Assembly: GCF_000024345.1 (NCBI RefSeq)
Contig: NC_013729.1
Coordinates: 4,836,001-4,900,000, forward strand
Reading direction: 5' to 3'
Source of the DNA: Kribbella flavida DSM 17836
Lineage (GTDB): Bacteria; Actinomycetota; Actinomycetes; Propionibacteriales; Kribbellaceae
DNA: 64,000 nucleotides
The notes below the pieces were generated by a model. It ran no database searches and had not been told where the DNA came from. It worked only from the letters and a program-made list of their open reading frames with translations. Below are positions 1 through 8,342 of this stretch, in pieces. How positions within the stretch are numbered: the first letter of the stretch is position 1; the number at the start of each line of letters is the position of its first letter. The position numbers and the translations under genes were made by a program.

Positions 1-480
1 GGACGCGTGGTAGGTGCAGTCGAACTCGGTCAGGTACGTCGGCACCCCGAGCTTGTGCAGCTCGGCCCGCTCGCCGGCGTTCTGCGCGGTCAAGAACGAG
101 GCGAACGACGAGTAGACAAAGTCCGGCTGCGCCTCGAGCAGCGTCTCGTGCTTGAGCAAACCCTTGCTGAGCAGCGGAACCTTCCGGTACGCCGCCGCGA
201 TGTCGGCCGGCACCGGATCGGTCTCGTACGCCGTACCGGCCAGCCGGTCGCCGAGCCCCAGCCGGATCATGATCTCCGTCGCGGACTGGTTGAGCGACAC
301 CGCCCGAGTGGGCGCGCGCGGCACGGTCACCTTCGACCCACAGTTGTCGTAGCTGAGCGGGTAGGCGTCCGTCCCGTCCTGCGCGCCGGCCGCCTCGACG
401 GTGGCGGGGGCCTCGGTGCCACCGCACCCCGCGACGGCGAGTAGCGCAGCAGTCACTACGCTAATGATAGTCGTTTTCAT
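1..480 (-). CDS. Metal-chelate ABC transporter substrate-binding lipoprotein (3' end outside window)
   Basis: The first 160 residues are present and the gene runs off the left edge. The start ATG at 480 opens a short signal peptide ending in a lipobox (LAVAGCGG, Cys about residue 19), so the protein is predicted to be lipid-anchored outside the membrane. The body reads as a class III (BtuF/FepB/TroA-like) binding protein: a VTVPRAPTRAVSL-type first strand, then LEAQPDFVYSSF, the usual wording around residues 120-140 of siderophore, heme or cobalamin receptors. Such proteins deliver a chelated metal to an FecCD-type permease, which would lie to the left. A Zur-like palindrome overlaps the start codon, hinting at zinc or zincophore uptake. 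The ligand cannot be fixed from this fragment. Confidence 0.85.
   Translation of the reverse strand, partial: MKTTIISVVTAALLAVAGCGGTEAPATVEAAGAQDGTDAYPLSYDNCGSKVTVPRAPTRAVSLNQSATEIMIRLGLGDRLAGTAYETDPVPADIAAAYRKVPLLSKGLLKHETLLEAQPDFVYSSFASFLTAQNAGERAELHKLGVPTYLTEFDCTYHAS
464..480 (-). promoter_or_regulatory. Zur/Fur-like operator overlapping a start codon
   Basis: On the minus strand the stretch contains TGAAAACGACTATCA, an imperfect 7-1-7 inverted repeat in an AT-rich pocket of otherwise GC-rich DNA. As I recall it, the actinobacterial Zur box is TGAAAATGATTTTCA; 12 of 15 positions match. It begins at the ATG of the binding-protein gene, so an occupied site would block transcription or translation initiation. 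A second short repeat, GACCGG-N7-CCGGTC at 487-505, lies just upstream of it. The identity of the regulator is inferred. Confidence 0.4.
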
Positions 481-634
481 TTTCACGACCGGAGCTTAAC
501 CGGTCATCCCGGCACCTGGTCAAGGTCGCGTGACGGACCGCACGGCGACGACGCGGAGCCCGTCTGGCCGTTAGCTGTCAGGGGCGCCTCGGTGCGCAAC
601 TGCTGGGCAGAATGCTTCCGATGAGGCGGTTCGA

Positions 635-1036
635 ATGATCGACTGGCGGCAGGCTCTGCCCGCGGCGCTGACGAGCTTGCTCGCGCTCGTGGGCGGCATC
701 GTGCTGCTCGCCCACCCCTCCGACTTCGCCGCGGATCCGGTCATCCGGCTGCTCGTCATTGGGTTCATGGCCCTCTGCGCTTCGCTCTTGGTTCTGTTCG
801 GCCTTCGGGTGCTGGGCGCATCGGACCGAGCAGTTCGCGGGGTGATCCCGGCCGGAACTCTGACCATGCTCGCCTGCCTGGTGGCCGCGCTCCACCTGAA
901 GGGCCAGCTCTGGGGAAGCCTGATCGTCATCGTTGCCGAGCTCATCGGCCTCGTCGCCGTCGGCACCGTATGGACCCTGCTCCACCGCCGCCGAAGGCGC
1001 CGCAAACCGTCTGAAAGCGGTACCGGCCGCGAATGA
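635..1036 (+). CDS. Small four-helix membrane protein, unknown function
   Basis: A 133-residue protein with four hydrophobic segments (about residues 9-26, 36-57, 68-86 and 92-115) and an arginine-rich cytoplasmic tail (HRRRRRRK). Third codon positions are strongly G/C, as expected for a real gene here. I recognise no family. It is divergent from the metal-binding lipoprotein at 480 and is followed by the lipoprotein at 1166, with no sign of tight coupling. The ATG at 635 has no strong ribosome site, so the start is uncertain by a few codons. Confidence 0.6.
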   Translation: MIDWRQALPAALTSLLALVGGIVLLAHPSDFAADPVIRLLVIGFMALCASLLVLFGLRVLGASDRAVRGVIPAGTLTMLACLVAALHLKGQLWGSLIVIVAELIGLVAVGTVWTLLHRRRRRRKPSESGTGRE

Positions 1037-1165
1037 CGGCGCAGCGTCCGCGCGGACCGAGTGGCGGAACCCGCTCCAGATCGGCGACCTCCCGCGCACG
1101 CTGCCTTGCTGTCAGCTTGAGGACAACCCGGCCGTCGACGCGCGCGATCCCCGTACGTTGGCCGG

Positions 1166-2095
1166 GTGCGGACTCCTCTGGTGACATCGCTCATCTCAAC
1201 GCTCATCCTGGCGGTGAGCGCATGCTCGGCTGAAAAGGGCTCAGCAGAGCAACCACCCCCGCCCGAACCGACGCAGACGCCGACGCCGACGCCGCTACCG
1301 AAACGCGAACTGGTCGTCTGGGCCGACACGATGTGCTCGGCGGTCGCGCGACTCGACAACGAACGCGCTGCACTGACGACGATGAACGCAGAGCTGAAGG
1401 AGCCGAACTTCGGGTCGATGGCGGCCTACTCCTACCTCAGCGGCAAGGCATCCGCGATCGAATCGCTCGTCGGCACCCTGGCCGAACTGAAGCCCAGCAG
1501 CAACGCCGCGGCGGACAAGCTCGCCGCGGAGTACCGACGCAAACTGGCGGCGATCAGCCCGCAGGTCACCTCCCTGGCCGGCGCTTTCGGCGACAGCTAC
1601 AACCTGCCACTCGCCGAGCAGGTCCGCCGAGCCCGGCAGGTCGGTGCCTTGATCGCGACCGTCAAGCCGACCGGGCCCGACCTCCCCACGCTGATCAAGA
1701 CCGATCCGGCCCTCGCCGTCGCGTACCACCTCGCGCCTAGCTGCACGCCGCTGTCCCCGTCGCCCTCGACCAGCAGCACCGCACCGACTACACCGCCGAC
1801 CACTCCGCTACCGCTCGCAGCCGACGGCGAGAACTACCAGGCCTGCACCGACGGCAACTGCGAGGTACTGGTGAAACAGTCCGCCAGATTCGCAGTCAAG
1901 GGCAAGCTCCTCACGGTCACGGTGACCAACGGCGAGGTGAACGTGAGCAACCGAGAAGCGGACGGATCGGGCTTCACCACGGGCCTGACCGAGCAAGGTG
2001 GCAGCAAGTGGGGCTCAGCCGGCTCGATGACCGAGGGGAAGGTCAGCGGCCGCAACGCAACCGCGGCCGTACTTCGCTTCACCTCCGGACCATAG
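1166..2095 (+). CDS. Secreted lipoprotein, unknown function
   Basis: A 309-residue protein with a GTG start, a hydrophobic N-terminus and a lipobox (LAVSACSA, Cys about residue 20), so a membrane-anchored extracytoplasmic lipoprotein. A Pro/Thr-rich linker (residues 29-47) leads to a helical domain of about 150 residues that carries a Cys near residue 58 and another at the end of the domain. A second low-complexity Ser/Thr/Pro linker (about residues 193-212) precedes a C-terminal beta-rich domain beginning near ENYQACTDGNCEVLV, which resembles the small C-terminal domains of other actinobacterial lipoproteins. No catalytic motif is visible. It ends 155 bases before the ABC transporter start and probably is not part of that operon. 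Confidence 0.75.
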   Translation: MRTPLVTSLISTLILAVSACSAEKGSAEQPPPPEPTQTPTPTPLPKRELVVWADTMCSAVARLDNERAALTTMNAELKEPNFGSMAAYSYLSGKASAIESLVGTLAELKPSSNAAADKLAAEYRRKLAAISPQVTSLAGAFGDSYNLPLAEQVRRARQVGALIATVKPTGPDLPTLIKTDPALAVAYHLAPSCTPLSPSPSTSSTAPTTPPTTPLPLAADGENYQACTDGNCEVLVKQSARFAVKGKLLTVTVTNGEVNVSNREADGSGFTTGLTEQGGSKWGSAGSMTEGKVSGRNATAAVLRFTSGP

Positions 2096-2175
2096 GAGTG
2101 CACCATAGACACCCAACCCCGCCTCGCCCGCGGTTGCCCGGGTGTCGGCTGCCGTCGCGGGCGTAGTACCGGCCG

Positions 2176-2209
2176 AAAGTACGGTCGCCGACCGCGGCGA
2201 CCGTGCTTT
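2176..2209 (+). promoter_or_regulatory. 34-bp inverted repeat upstream of ABC transporter operon (copy 1)
   Basis: Arms AAAGTACGGTCGCC and GGCGACCGTGCTTT flank a 6-base spacer, with one mismatch between arms. The element ends 41 bases before the ATPase start codon. A second copy with the same layout lies 42 bases before the start of the opposing two-component operon (6527-6560). Shared sequence, shared spacing and adjacency to a LuxR-type response regulator suggest that it is that regulator's operator. Confidence 0.6.
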
Positions 2210-2250
2210 GGGTTGGTGCTGCGCCCGCGGTGGAATTCCAGGATGAGAGC

Positions 2251-3150
2251 ATGCCCAACGCAGACTCTCCTCCGGTGTTCCGTGCCCGGGGCTTGACCAA
2301 AAAGTACGGCCGTCGCGGCAAGCTCGCCCTCGACGGCGTCGACCTGAGCATCCCTCCCGGCCGGGTGATCGGCCTGGTCGGCCCGAACGGCGCCGGCAAG
2401 TCGACACTGCTGCATCTCGCCTGTGGCCTGATCGAACCGACCGCCGGCTCGTTGACCGTGCTGGGTTCGACGCCGGCGGCGAACGCTTCGCACCTGGCGC
2501 GCGTCGGCTTTGTCGCGCAGAACACGCCGGTCTACGGCTCGTTCACCGTGGCCGAGCATCTGGCGCTCGGCCAGAAGCTGAACCCAGCCTGGGATTCCGC
2601 CCTCGCCCAACGGCGGATCCGCCAGGTGGGACTGAACCCCAGCCAGAAGGCGGGCCATCTCTCCGGTGGTCAGCGAGCGCAACTCGCGTTGACGATCGCG
2701 GCGGCCAAGCGGCCCGAGCTGCTGATCTTCGACGAGCCCGCGGCAGCGCTGGATCCGCTCGCCCGTCAGGGGTTTCTGCAGAACCTGATGGAGTTCGTGC
2801 GCGAACTCGGCGCCAGCGCGGTCCTGTCCTCGCACCTGCTCGGCGACATCGAGCAGGTCTGCGACTACCTCATCGTGCTGTGCGACTCGCAGGTGCAGCT
2901 GGCCGGTGACACTCGTGACCTGCTGGCCGGCCACGCCCGACTGGTGGCGCCTCGCGCCGACTTCGACCGGCTGCCCCCGAGCGTCGAGGTGATCTCGGTC
3001 GAGCACAGCGCCGACCACAGCAGCGCGATCGTCCGCACCGGCCTCACATCCGGCCCGCTGCACCCGGTGTCGCTCGAAGAACTCGTCCTCGCCTACATGA
3101 CCCGGGCTGCCGCCGGGGTCGAGGCCGCGAACTGGGAGGTCGCGCGATGA
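2251..3150 (+). CDS. ABC transporter ATP-binding protein
   Basis: A 299-residue ABC ATPase. The Walker A motif GPNGAGKST lies near residues 43-51, the signature LSGGQRAQ near 137 and Walker B LLIFDEPA near 157, followed by a switch histidine in SSHLLGD. The C-terminal 90 residues are a variable extension typical of CcmA/NatA-type exporters. The ATG at 2251 is chosen over the upstream GTG at 2203 because AGGATGAG lies correctly before it and the upstream codons overlap the operator-like repeat. Its stop overlaps the permease start by ATGA, so the two are translationally coupled. It should energise the membrane protein that follows and export an unknown substrate, probably a drug or peptide that the adjacent two-component system senses. 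Confidence 0.93.
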   Translation: MPNADSPPVFRARGLTKKYGRRGKLALDGVDLSIPPGRVIGLVGPNGAGKSTLLHLACGLIEPTAGSLTVLGSTPAANASHLARVGFVAQNTPVYGSFTVAEHLALGQKLNPAWDSALAQRRIRQVGLNPSQKAGHLSGGQRAQLALTIAAAKRPELLIFDEPAAALDPLARQGFLQNLMEFVRELGASAVLSSHLLGDIEQVCDYLIVLCDSQVQLAGDTRDLLAGHARLVAPRADFDRLPPSVEVISVEHSADHSSAIVRTGLTSGPLHPVSLEELVLAYMTRAAAGVEAANWEVAR

Positions 3151-4172
3151 TCTGGCTGACCCTGCGGCAGTTCCGCATCCAGGCCCTCGTCGGCGCCGGC
3201 GCGCTGGCCGTCGTCACGGCGTACCTCCTGTACTACGGCGGCGAGATCCGCGACGGGTACGACGTCTACCGAGCCAGTTGCCGCAGCGTGGCCGACTGCG
3301 CCCAGGCGACGAGTCAGTTCCGCAGCGCTCACCAGAACACCCTGTTGTTCCTCGCGACCGGGCTTGCCCTGGTTCCGGCCGTGATCGGAGCGTTCTGGGG
3401 CGCACCGATGATCGCCCGGGAACTCGAGAACGGCACGCACCGGCTGGTGTGGAACCAGAGCGTCACCCGTCGGCGCTGGCTTCTCACCAAGCTCTTGCTG
3501 GTCGGTACGGCGGCCCTCGTGCTCACCGGTGGCTGCGCCGCTGCGCTGACCTGGGCGGCCCAGCCGTTCGACGAGGTCGTCCAGGACGACTTCCAGGCGT
3601 TCGTCTTCGGCGCGCGCAACATCGCGCCGATCGGCTACGCCGCGCTGGCTTTCACGTTCGGCACGGTCGTCGGACTCGTCCTGCGCCGGACGCTGCCCGC
3701 GATGGCCGTGACGCTCGTCGTCTTCATCGCCTTCCAGTTCTTCTTCCCTACCGTGATCCGGCCCGGTCTGCTGCCGGCCGACAAGATCACGCTGCCGATC
3801 ACGGCCGCAGCCGTCAACCAGGCGCAGAGCCTGGGCAGCATCGGCGGGGGCTCCGTCGTCAACGGCCTGAAGATCCCGGGCGCGCCGGACGCGTGGATCG
3901 CCGAGACCAGCCCGATGCGCACCGCGGACGGCAAGGATCTCGACGGGACCCGGTTCAACAAGTGTCTCGACAGCCCGCCCAAGACGGGCGCGAGCGGCAC
4001 GTTCGGCGACGCGGCGGTATGCCTGGCCAAGCTCGGCCTTCACGTCGATGTGCGCTATCACCCGCGCAGCCGCTACTGGCCGCTGCAGTGGCTGGAGACC
4101 GGGACCTACCTGGTGATCAGCGGACTGCTCACTGCGTTCGGCCTGTGGCGGATCCGTCGCCGGGCGAGCTGA
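3147..4172 (+). CDS. ABC-2 type transporter permease
   Basis: A 341-residue membrane protein with about six hydrophobic spans (roughly residues 16-32, 66-88, 117-138, 152-175, 183-200 and 312-330). The phrase MIARELENGTHRLVWNQSVTR after the second span is characteristic of ABC-2 permeases paired with CcmA/NatA ATPases. A large extracytoplasmic loop of about 110 residues with two Cys lies before the last helix. It overlaps the ATPase gene by four bases and so forms the exporter with it. Its 3' end overlaps the response regulator gene tail-to-tail by 44 bases, an unusually tight convergent arrangement that could allow antisense interference. Confidence 0.9.
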   Translation: MIWLTLRQFRIQALVGAGALAVVTAYLLYYGGEIRDGYDVYRASCRSVADCAQATSQFRSAHQNTLLFLATGLALVPAVIGAFWGAPMIARELENGTHRLVWNQSVTRRRWLLTKLLLVGTAALVLTGGCAAALTWAAQPFDEVVQDDFQAFVFGARNIAPIGYAALAFTFGTVVGLVLRRTLPAMAVTLVVFIAFQFFFPTVIRPGLLPADKITLPITAAAVNQAQSLGSIGGGSVVNGLKIPGAPDAWIAETSPMRTADGKDLDGTRFNKCLDSPPKTGASGTFGDAAVCLAKLGLHVDVRYHPRSRYWPLQWLETGTYLVISGLLTAFGLWRIRRRAS

Positions 4173-4815
4173 CCAGGTGGTTCTCCCAGGCCCAGACCGC
4201 GATCTCGGTCCGGTTGCGCACCCCGAGCTTGGCCTGGATCGCCGCCAGGTGACTCTTGACGGTACTGAGTGAGATGAACAGTTCGGCGGCGATCTCCTGG
4301 TTGGTGCGGCCTCGCGCGATCGCCCGCACCACCTCGAGCGCCCGCCCGGACAGCTCTGGCGACGGCATCCCACGACCGCGGGGTGCCGTCGCGTTCAGGT
4401 GGCTGAGCAGCCGCAGGGTGATCGACGGCGAGACCAGTGCCTCGCCGTTGCAGGCGGCGCGCACAGCCTCGACCAGCAGGGCCGGCCCGGCGTCCTTGAC
4501 GACGAAGCCGGCCGCACCGCCGCGCAGCGCGCCGTACACGTACTCGTCGAGGTCGAACGTGGTAACCACGACGACGCGGATCGGATCCTTGACCTGCGGG
4601 CCGGCCAGTGCGCGCGTGACCTCGAGCCCGTCGAGTTTGGGCATCCTGATGTCGACCAGGCACACGTCCGGCCGCAACCGCCTGGCCAGTTCGATCGCCT
4701 CGGCGCCGTCCGCGGCCTCCCCGACGACGGTGATGTCGGGCTGGTCTTCCAGGATCAGCCGCAGCCCTCTACGGATCATCGCCTGGTCGTCGGCGAGCAG
4801 AACCTTGAGGGTCAT
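4129..4815 (-). CDS. LuxR/NarL-family response regulator
   Basis: A 228-residue two-component response regulator. The receiver domain (residues 1-120) shows the acidic pair DD (9-10), the phospho-acceptor Asp55 in CLVDIRMP, the Thr/Phe switch region (VVTTFD) and the Lys of FVVKDAG. The LuxR-type helix-turn-helix runs from about residue 155 (LSGRALEVVRAIARG) to 212, with the recognition helix ISLSTVKSHL. It overlaps the end of the kinase gene by four bases (ATGA). It should be phosphorylated by the downstream-numbered kinase and bind DNA as a dimer; the 34-bp repeats at 2176 and 6527 are the best candidate sites. Confidence 0.95.
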   Translation of the reverse strand: MTLKVLLADDQAMIRRGLRLILEDQPDITVVGEAADGAEAIELARRLRPDVCLVDIRMPKLDGLEVTRALAGPQVKDPIRVVVVTTFDLDEYVYGALRGGAAGFVVKDAGPALLVEAVRAACNGEALVSPSITLRLLSHLNATAPRGRGMPSPELSGRALEVVRAIARGRTNQEIAAELFISLSTVKSHLAAIQAKLGVRNRTEIAVWAWENHLVSSPGDGSATGRTQ

Positions 4816-5978
4816 CTCGGCTCCTCGATGGGCAAGCTCCTGGCGGGCGCGGTTCGGTGGGGAACAGGCAGGGTGGCGCGGACCGACCAGCCCGGTACGC
4901 CGGGCCGCGGGCCGGCGTACAGGAAGCCGCCGAGCGTTTCGACGCGTTCGCGCATGCCGATCAGTCCGTACCCCGCGCGGTGGTGAAGGCGGCCCGGATT
5001 CGCAGGGGCGTTGTCGGCGACCTCAACGGTGACCGCTTCGGCGTCGCGGGCGACAGTGACGTCGAGCGAAGTGGCGTGGCTCGCGTGTCGCAGGACGTTG
5101 GTCAGCGCCTCCTGCACGATCCGGTGGACGGTACTGGTCACTTCCGGCGGCCAGTCGCTCTCGTCGTCGGGCATGGTCAGGTGCACCGGCGGGCCTTGCC
5201 GGCTGAAGCGTTCGACCAGTGCGGTCAAGCCTTCAGGCCTGGGCGTGGCGGGGGCTGCGTCGTCGGTGTCGCGCAACAGCCCGAGGACACGGCGCATCGC
5301 TGCCATGGCCTCGGTACCAGCAGCTTCGATCTCGATCAGCGATTCGGGCACCTTCTCCGGAGTACGCCGGGCGATGACCTGCGTCGCCTGCGTCTGGATC
5401 AGCATGCCGGTGACGTGGTGCGCCACGATGTCGTGCAGTTCCCGGGCAAGCTCCAGCCGCTCGGCCCGGCGTACCCGGTCGGCGAGGTTCCTGGCGCGGT
5501 CGTCGAGTCTGCGCAGCAACAGGCCGGTCCCGACGCCCGCAAGCCAGGCGGCTGCGGCGATGGCAGGGACCGCCGACGCGGGCTTGACGGCGAACTGGCC
5601 GGCGACGATCAGCAGGCCGGCGCCGGCGATGGCCCCGGCCTGCACGGGCGACAGAGCTCGTACTGCGGATCCGATGAGCACCGCCAAGCCGAGCACCAAG
5701 GCAGGTCCCAGACCGACGGGCAGCCGGGTGTCGGGCAGCAGCGGAACGAGGACCGCCAGCGCGGCCACGACGAGACCCGCGACCGCGGTCCAGAAGCGTT
5801 CCCGCCGGCGCACGAGCGCGACGCCACACACCACGACGGCGGCGACACAACCGGGAACCCAGTACGCCGCTCCCCAGGTCTGGGCGACCGCGAGCGACTG
5901 CACGGCGATGGCGACCAGGAAGGCGACCCCGAGCCCGGCGGTGGACAGGACCCCGACCCATCGGTCCGGAATGGTCAC
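4812..5978 (-). CDS. Sensor histidine kinase (HisKA_3/NarL partner type)
   Basis: A 388-residue kinase. Residues 1-150 form about six transmembrane helices with almost no extracytoplasmic domain, as in intramembrane-sensing kinases such as DesK. The dimerisation/phospho-acceptor motif RELHDIVAHHVTGM puts the phosphorylated His at residue 182. A HATPase domain follows, with the N box QEALTNVLRHA, the G1 box VADNAP and the G2 box GYGLIGMRERV. Such kinases often sense antibiotics or membrane stress through the ABC exporter encoded nearby. It is co-transcribed with the upstream membrane protein (gap of five bases) and overlaps the response regulator gene. Confidence 0.95.
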   Translation of the reverse strand: MTIPDRWVGVLSTAGLGVAFLVAIAVQSLAVAQTWGAAYWVPGCVAAVVVCGVALVRRRERFWTAVAGLVVAALAVLVPLLPDTRLPVGLGPALVLGLAVLIGSAVRALSPVQAGAIAGAGLLIVAGQFAVKPASAVPAIAAAAWLAGVGTGLLLRRLDDRARNLADRVRRAERLELARELHDIVAHHVTGMLIQTQATQVIARRTPEKVPESLIEIEAAGTEAMAAMRRVLGLLRDTDDAAPATPRPEGLTALVERFSRQGPPVHLTMPDDESDWPPEVTSTVHRIVQEALTNVLRHASHATSLDVTVARDAEAVTVEVADNAPANPGRLHHRAGYGLIGMRERVETLGGFLYAGPRPGVPGWSVRATLPVPHRTAPARSLPIEEPR

Positions 5979-5983
5979 AAAGC

Positions 5984-6484
5984 TCAGACTACCGACTCAC
6001 CGGCCAGGGCCTGGGGACGGCGAACGCGATCGAGAACGCGCAAGACCGGTCCCACGACGAGCGCGGCGACCATCCCCGTCGTGGCCAGGACCGTCACGGC
6101 AGTGGAGCCCTCGAACCAGGTGGCCCCGACGATCACGACGCCACCCACGGCGACCGCCGCGACCTGGCCGATCGGAAGCGTCCTGATCGCCGAACCGACG
6201 AGCACTGCCAAAGCCAGCGCCGTAACGGGCGCCGGCTCCTGCGGCAGATCCTCCGCGGCACTGAGCGACACGGCGACGGCAATCCCCGTCACGGCGAGGC
6301 CTGCAATCGTCGTCAGGAGCAACTGCCGCTCGCGCAGCAGCGCGAGGCCGCCGACGACGACCGAGACCGCAGAACAGAACACCCAGGAGGTGCCGCCCCA
6401 ACTGGTCATCAGCATGAACGCCGTCCAGGCGATCCCCAGCACGAACACGATGGCGAGCCCGAGGTCGTACAACTTGCGAGTCAT
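5984..6484 (-). CDS. Sensor-like membrane protein, paralogue of the kinase input domain
   Basis: A 166-residue protein of five or six transmembrane helices. It resembles the N-terminal membrane half of the adjacent kinase (both carry LVGSAIRTL/LIGSAVRAL followed by a PVQAG/PIGQV phrase) but stops where the kinase would begin its HisKA_3 domain. It is first in the operon, and its start codon lies 42 bases after the 34-bp repeat. It may be a truncated duplicate that modulates the kinase by forming mixed dimers, or an accessory sensor. The ATG at 6484 is preferred over a longer reading from 6604 because that extension would translate the operator repeat. Confidence 0.75.
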   Translation of the reverse strand: MTRKLYDLGLAIVFVLGIAWTAFMLMTSWGGTSWVFCSAVSVVVGGLALLRERQLLLTTIAGLAVTGIAVAVSLSAAEDLPQEPAPVTALALAVLVGSAIRTLPIGQVAAVAVGGVVIVGATWFEGSTAVTVLATTGMVAALVVGPVLRVLDRVRRPQALAGESVV

Positions 6485-6526
6485 GCTGCTCAGGCTAGAA
6501 ATCCTGCGCAGGCAGGGAACCGGCCA

Positions 6527-6560
6527 AAAGTACGGTCGCCCCTGGCGGCGCCCATGCTTT
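6527..6560 (-). promoter_or_regulatory. 34-bp inverted repeat upstream of two-component operon (copy 2)
   Basis: Read on the minus strand, arms AAAGCATGGGCGCC and GGCGACCGTACTTT flank a 6-base spacer. The downstream arm matches that of copy 1 at 13 of 14 positions. The element lies 42 bases upstream of the sensor-like gene, nearly the same distance as copy 1 has to the ATPase gene. This supports coordinate, autoregulated control of the exporter and its own two-component system. Confidence 0.6.
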
Positions 6561-6652
6561 GGGTCAGTTCTGCAGGTCCGGAACGGCGGGTGGACTGGCC
6601 GCACTCAGCACATCGCGTCGGCCCCCTGAGCTTTCCATCGGTCTCCGACCCG

Positions 6653-6775
6653 CTACTTCAGTTCAGCGGAGGTCTTCCCGAGCAACCTGCGCGCGACGAT
6701 CAACTGCTGAATCTGCTGCGTGCCCTCGAAAATGTCCAGGATCTTGCCGGTGCGCACGCGACGAGAGTGCCGCAA
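6653..6775 (-). pseudogene. C-terminal remnant of an acyl-CoA dehydrogenase
   Basis: The minus strand encodes about 40 residues that end in a stop codon and contain GKILDIFEGTQQIQQLIVAR followed by RLLG. This is the C-terminal wording of acyl-CoA dehydrogenases, where the Glu-Gly-Thr loop contacts FAD and the last helix closes the subunit. Nothing resembling the preceding 330 residues is found upstream, so this is a truncated relic. It marks the left border of a stretch of gene debris. Confidence 0.75.
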
Positions 6776-8067
6776 CCTGCTAACCGGCCTCCGACCTGCG
6801 GTTACATTGGTCATCGCTGATGACTCGTCGTCGACGGTTGTCAGTGGCCGACGGACCTGTGACGGAGCAGAAGAGTGCGCTCTCGACGCCTAGTACGAAC
6901 TTGCAGGAGACCCAATGCCGGAGGTCTTCGTGCGATGGCTCGCAACTGGCGTAGTACGAGCGATCCTTGACCGGTCTGCGCGCGGAGATCTCAACGCGCG
7001 CCGCCGGAGCTGACCTGTCGTGTATCGACGTAACGCGGGTGGCTGCTGTTTCGATCAGTCCTGTCCTGCGTGTGGTCAGCCTGCGTGTCCGAGGGGGGAC
7101 ACGCACCTCAACTACACGCTTGGAACTCCAACCTGCGACGTCGATCGGCAAGTCACCGGCCGACTGGTAGCCGGAAGGGCTCCCGGGCGAGTGGACCGTT
7201 AGCTCCCGTCCTCGATTTCATCTCCGGCCCGATTGCGTACTCGATGGCAAGGCTGCAGTTGTCCTAGAACGTCCGGACCGCCTCGAACCGATATTCCGAT
7301 GGATCTTCGGAGCGCTTTCCTTGGCTCCTGTGCCTACCTGAGCCGGAACGCCCGCGTCGCTGTCCGACTTCTCCGCCGATCAGGTCACGACTGGACGGCC
7401 ACGTCTACTTCGGCCTGTTCGACAAGGTCCGGCGTCTCGACCCAACCGCCGGTCGGCCAGAAGTAGATCGCTCAACTCCCGGTCTCCATCTTCGACCGGC
7501 CCCTCGGTTCCCGCGGCAGCGTCCTGATTCCCGACGCCACCATGTGCAAACTGACCGGGCTGCCCAGTCCTGACTGTCCCCACCGCGGAAGCCCAGCCGC
7601 GGGCTCCCTGCCCTCGCACCTATGGCATATGGATCAGGCGGTCGATCGGGCAGAGGGCCGAAGATGAGCGACTCCCGGTGCTCCAGGCTCATGGCGTTGT
7701 CCACCTCCGTTGTCGACCGCAACGATCTGCAGCTGGCCGCGGCGCCGTTGCGCCGTACGTGGCAGCAGGTGGTAGACGTCACGGGTGCGCGCTAGGTCGA
7801 CCCCTCTTGGCCTGCGTCGCAGGAAAATAGCGCGTCCTGGATCAGCAGCCCGGATAGTGGCACTCCCCTGTGATCGCGACCGTGTGACGTGCCAGGGTCG
7901 TGCGCGATGTTGACCAGAGTCTTGAGGCCTCGGCTGGCGCGTCTCGAACGCACGACCGGACCTCGACTCGGGAACCTGTGACGGATTCTGCCGACTGGCT
8001 GAGGCCTGCCCGGGGTAGCGCGCGCCCCTTGCCTAGGGCGACACTGGCCAGCTGGGCACGTCAGCGC
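6776..8067 (+). other. Gene-poor region, no supported gene
   Basis: About 1.3 kb in which every open frame is short, rich in Arg/Ser/Pro and without recognisable motifs or ribosome sites. The texture suggests decayed coding sequence, but I cannot assign any part of it to a family. Confidence 0.5.
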
Positions 8068-8185
8068 CTGAGTTGCTCGGGCCGGTCGACTTGGAGCTGG
8101 CTCGGGCCGAGAAGCAATTGCCCAGGGCCAAGGGGCATGCCGGTCGGTTCGAGGTTCGAGCTGAAATGGGACGGGCTTCTTCATG
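8068..8185 (+). pseudogene. N-terminal remnant of an ATP-dependent DNA ligase
   Basis: The plus strand reads LELARAEKQLP and then, after a one-base frame change, GPRGMPVGSRFELKWDG. That is the start of a LigC/LigD-type ATP-dependent DNA ligase, with the lysine of KWDG being the one that is adenylated in intact enzymes. Homology stops immediately after this motif. Matching later parts of a ligase are found 50 kb away at 58033 and 59012, but whether they come from the same gene copy is unknown. Confidence 0.6.
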
Positions 8186-8205
8186 ATCCTTGGAGAGCAG
8201 GCGTC

Positions 8206-8280
8206 TCAGCCGAACAGGACCAACAACGTGACCGCGACGACGTAGACGACGAGTTGGACGAAGATGAGCACACTGATCAT
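8206..8280 (-). CDS. Possible 24-residue single-helix membrane peptide
   Basis: A tiny frame of 24 residues starting MISVLIFVQLVVYVV and ending in VLLVLFG-like hydrophobic residues before a TGA. GCGAGG sits directly before the ATG. It would be a single transmembrane helix with almost no soluble part. It is divergent from the GlxA-type regulator at 8343. It may be a real microprotein or the last helix of a lost membrane gene; sequence alone does not decide. Confidence 0.25.
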   Translation of the reverse strand: MISVLIFVQLVVYVVAVTLLVLFG

Positions 8281-8342
8281 CCTCGCGAGGTCGGCACTGC
8301 TCCAACAGGAGCAAGAATGCCCCTGCCCGATAGATTCTCGTC

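Noticed and set aside
3147..4172. Alternative reading of the exporter region as frames on the opposite strand
   Set aside because: The plus-strand ABC-2 permease has family motifs and couples to the ATPase; the opposing frames have neither.
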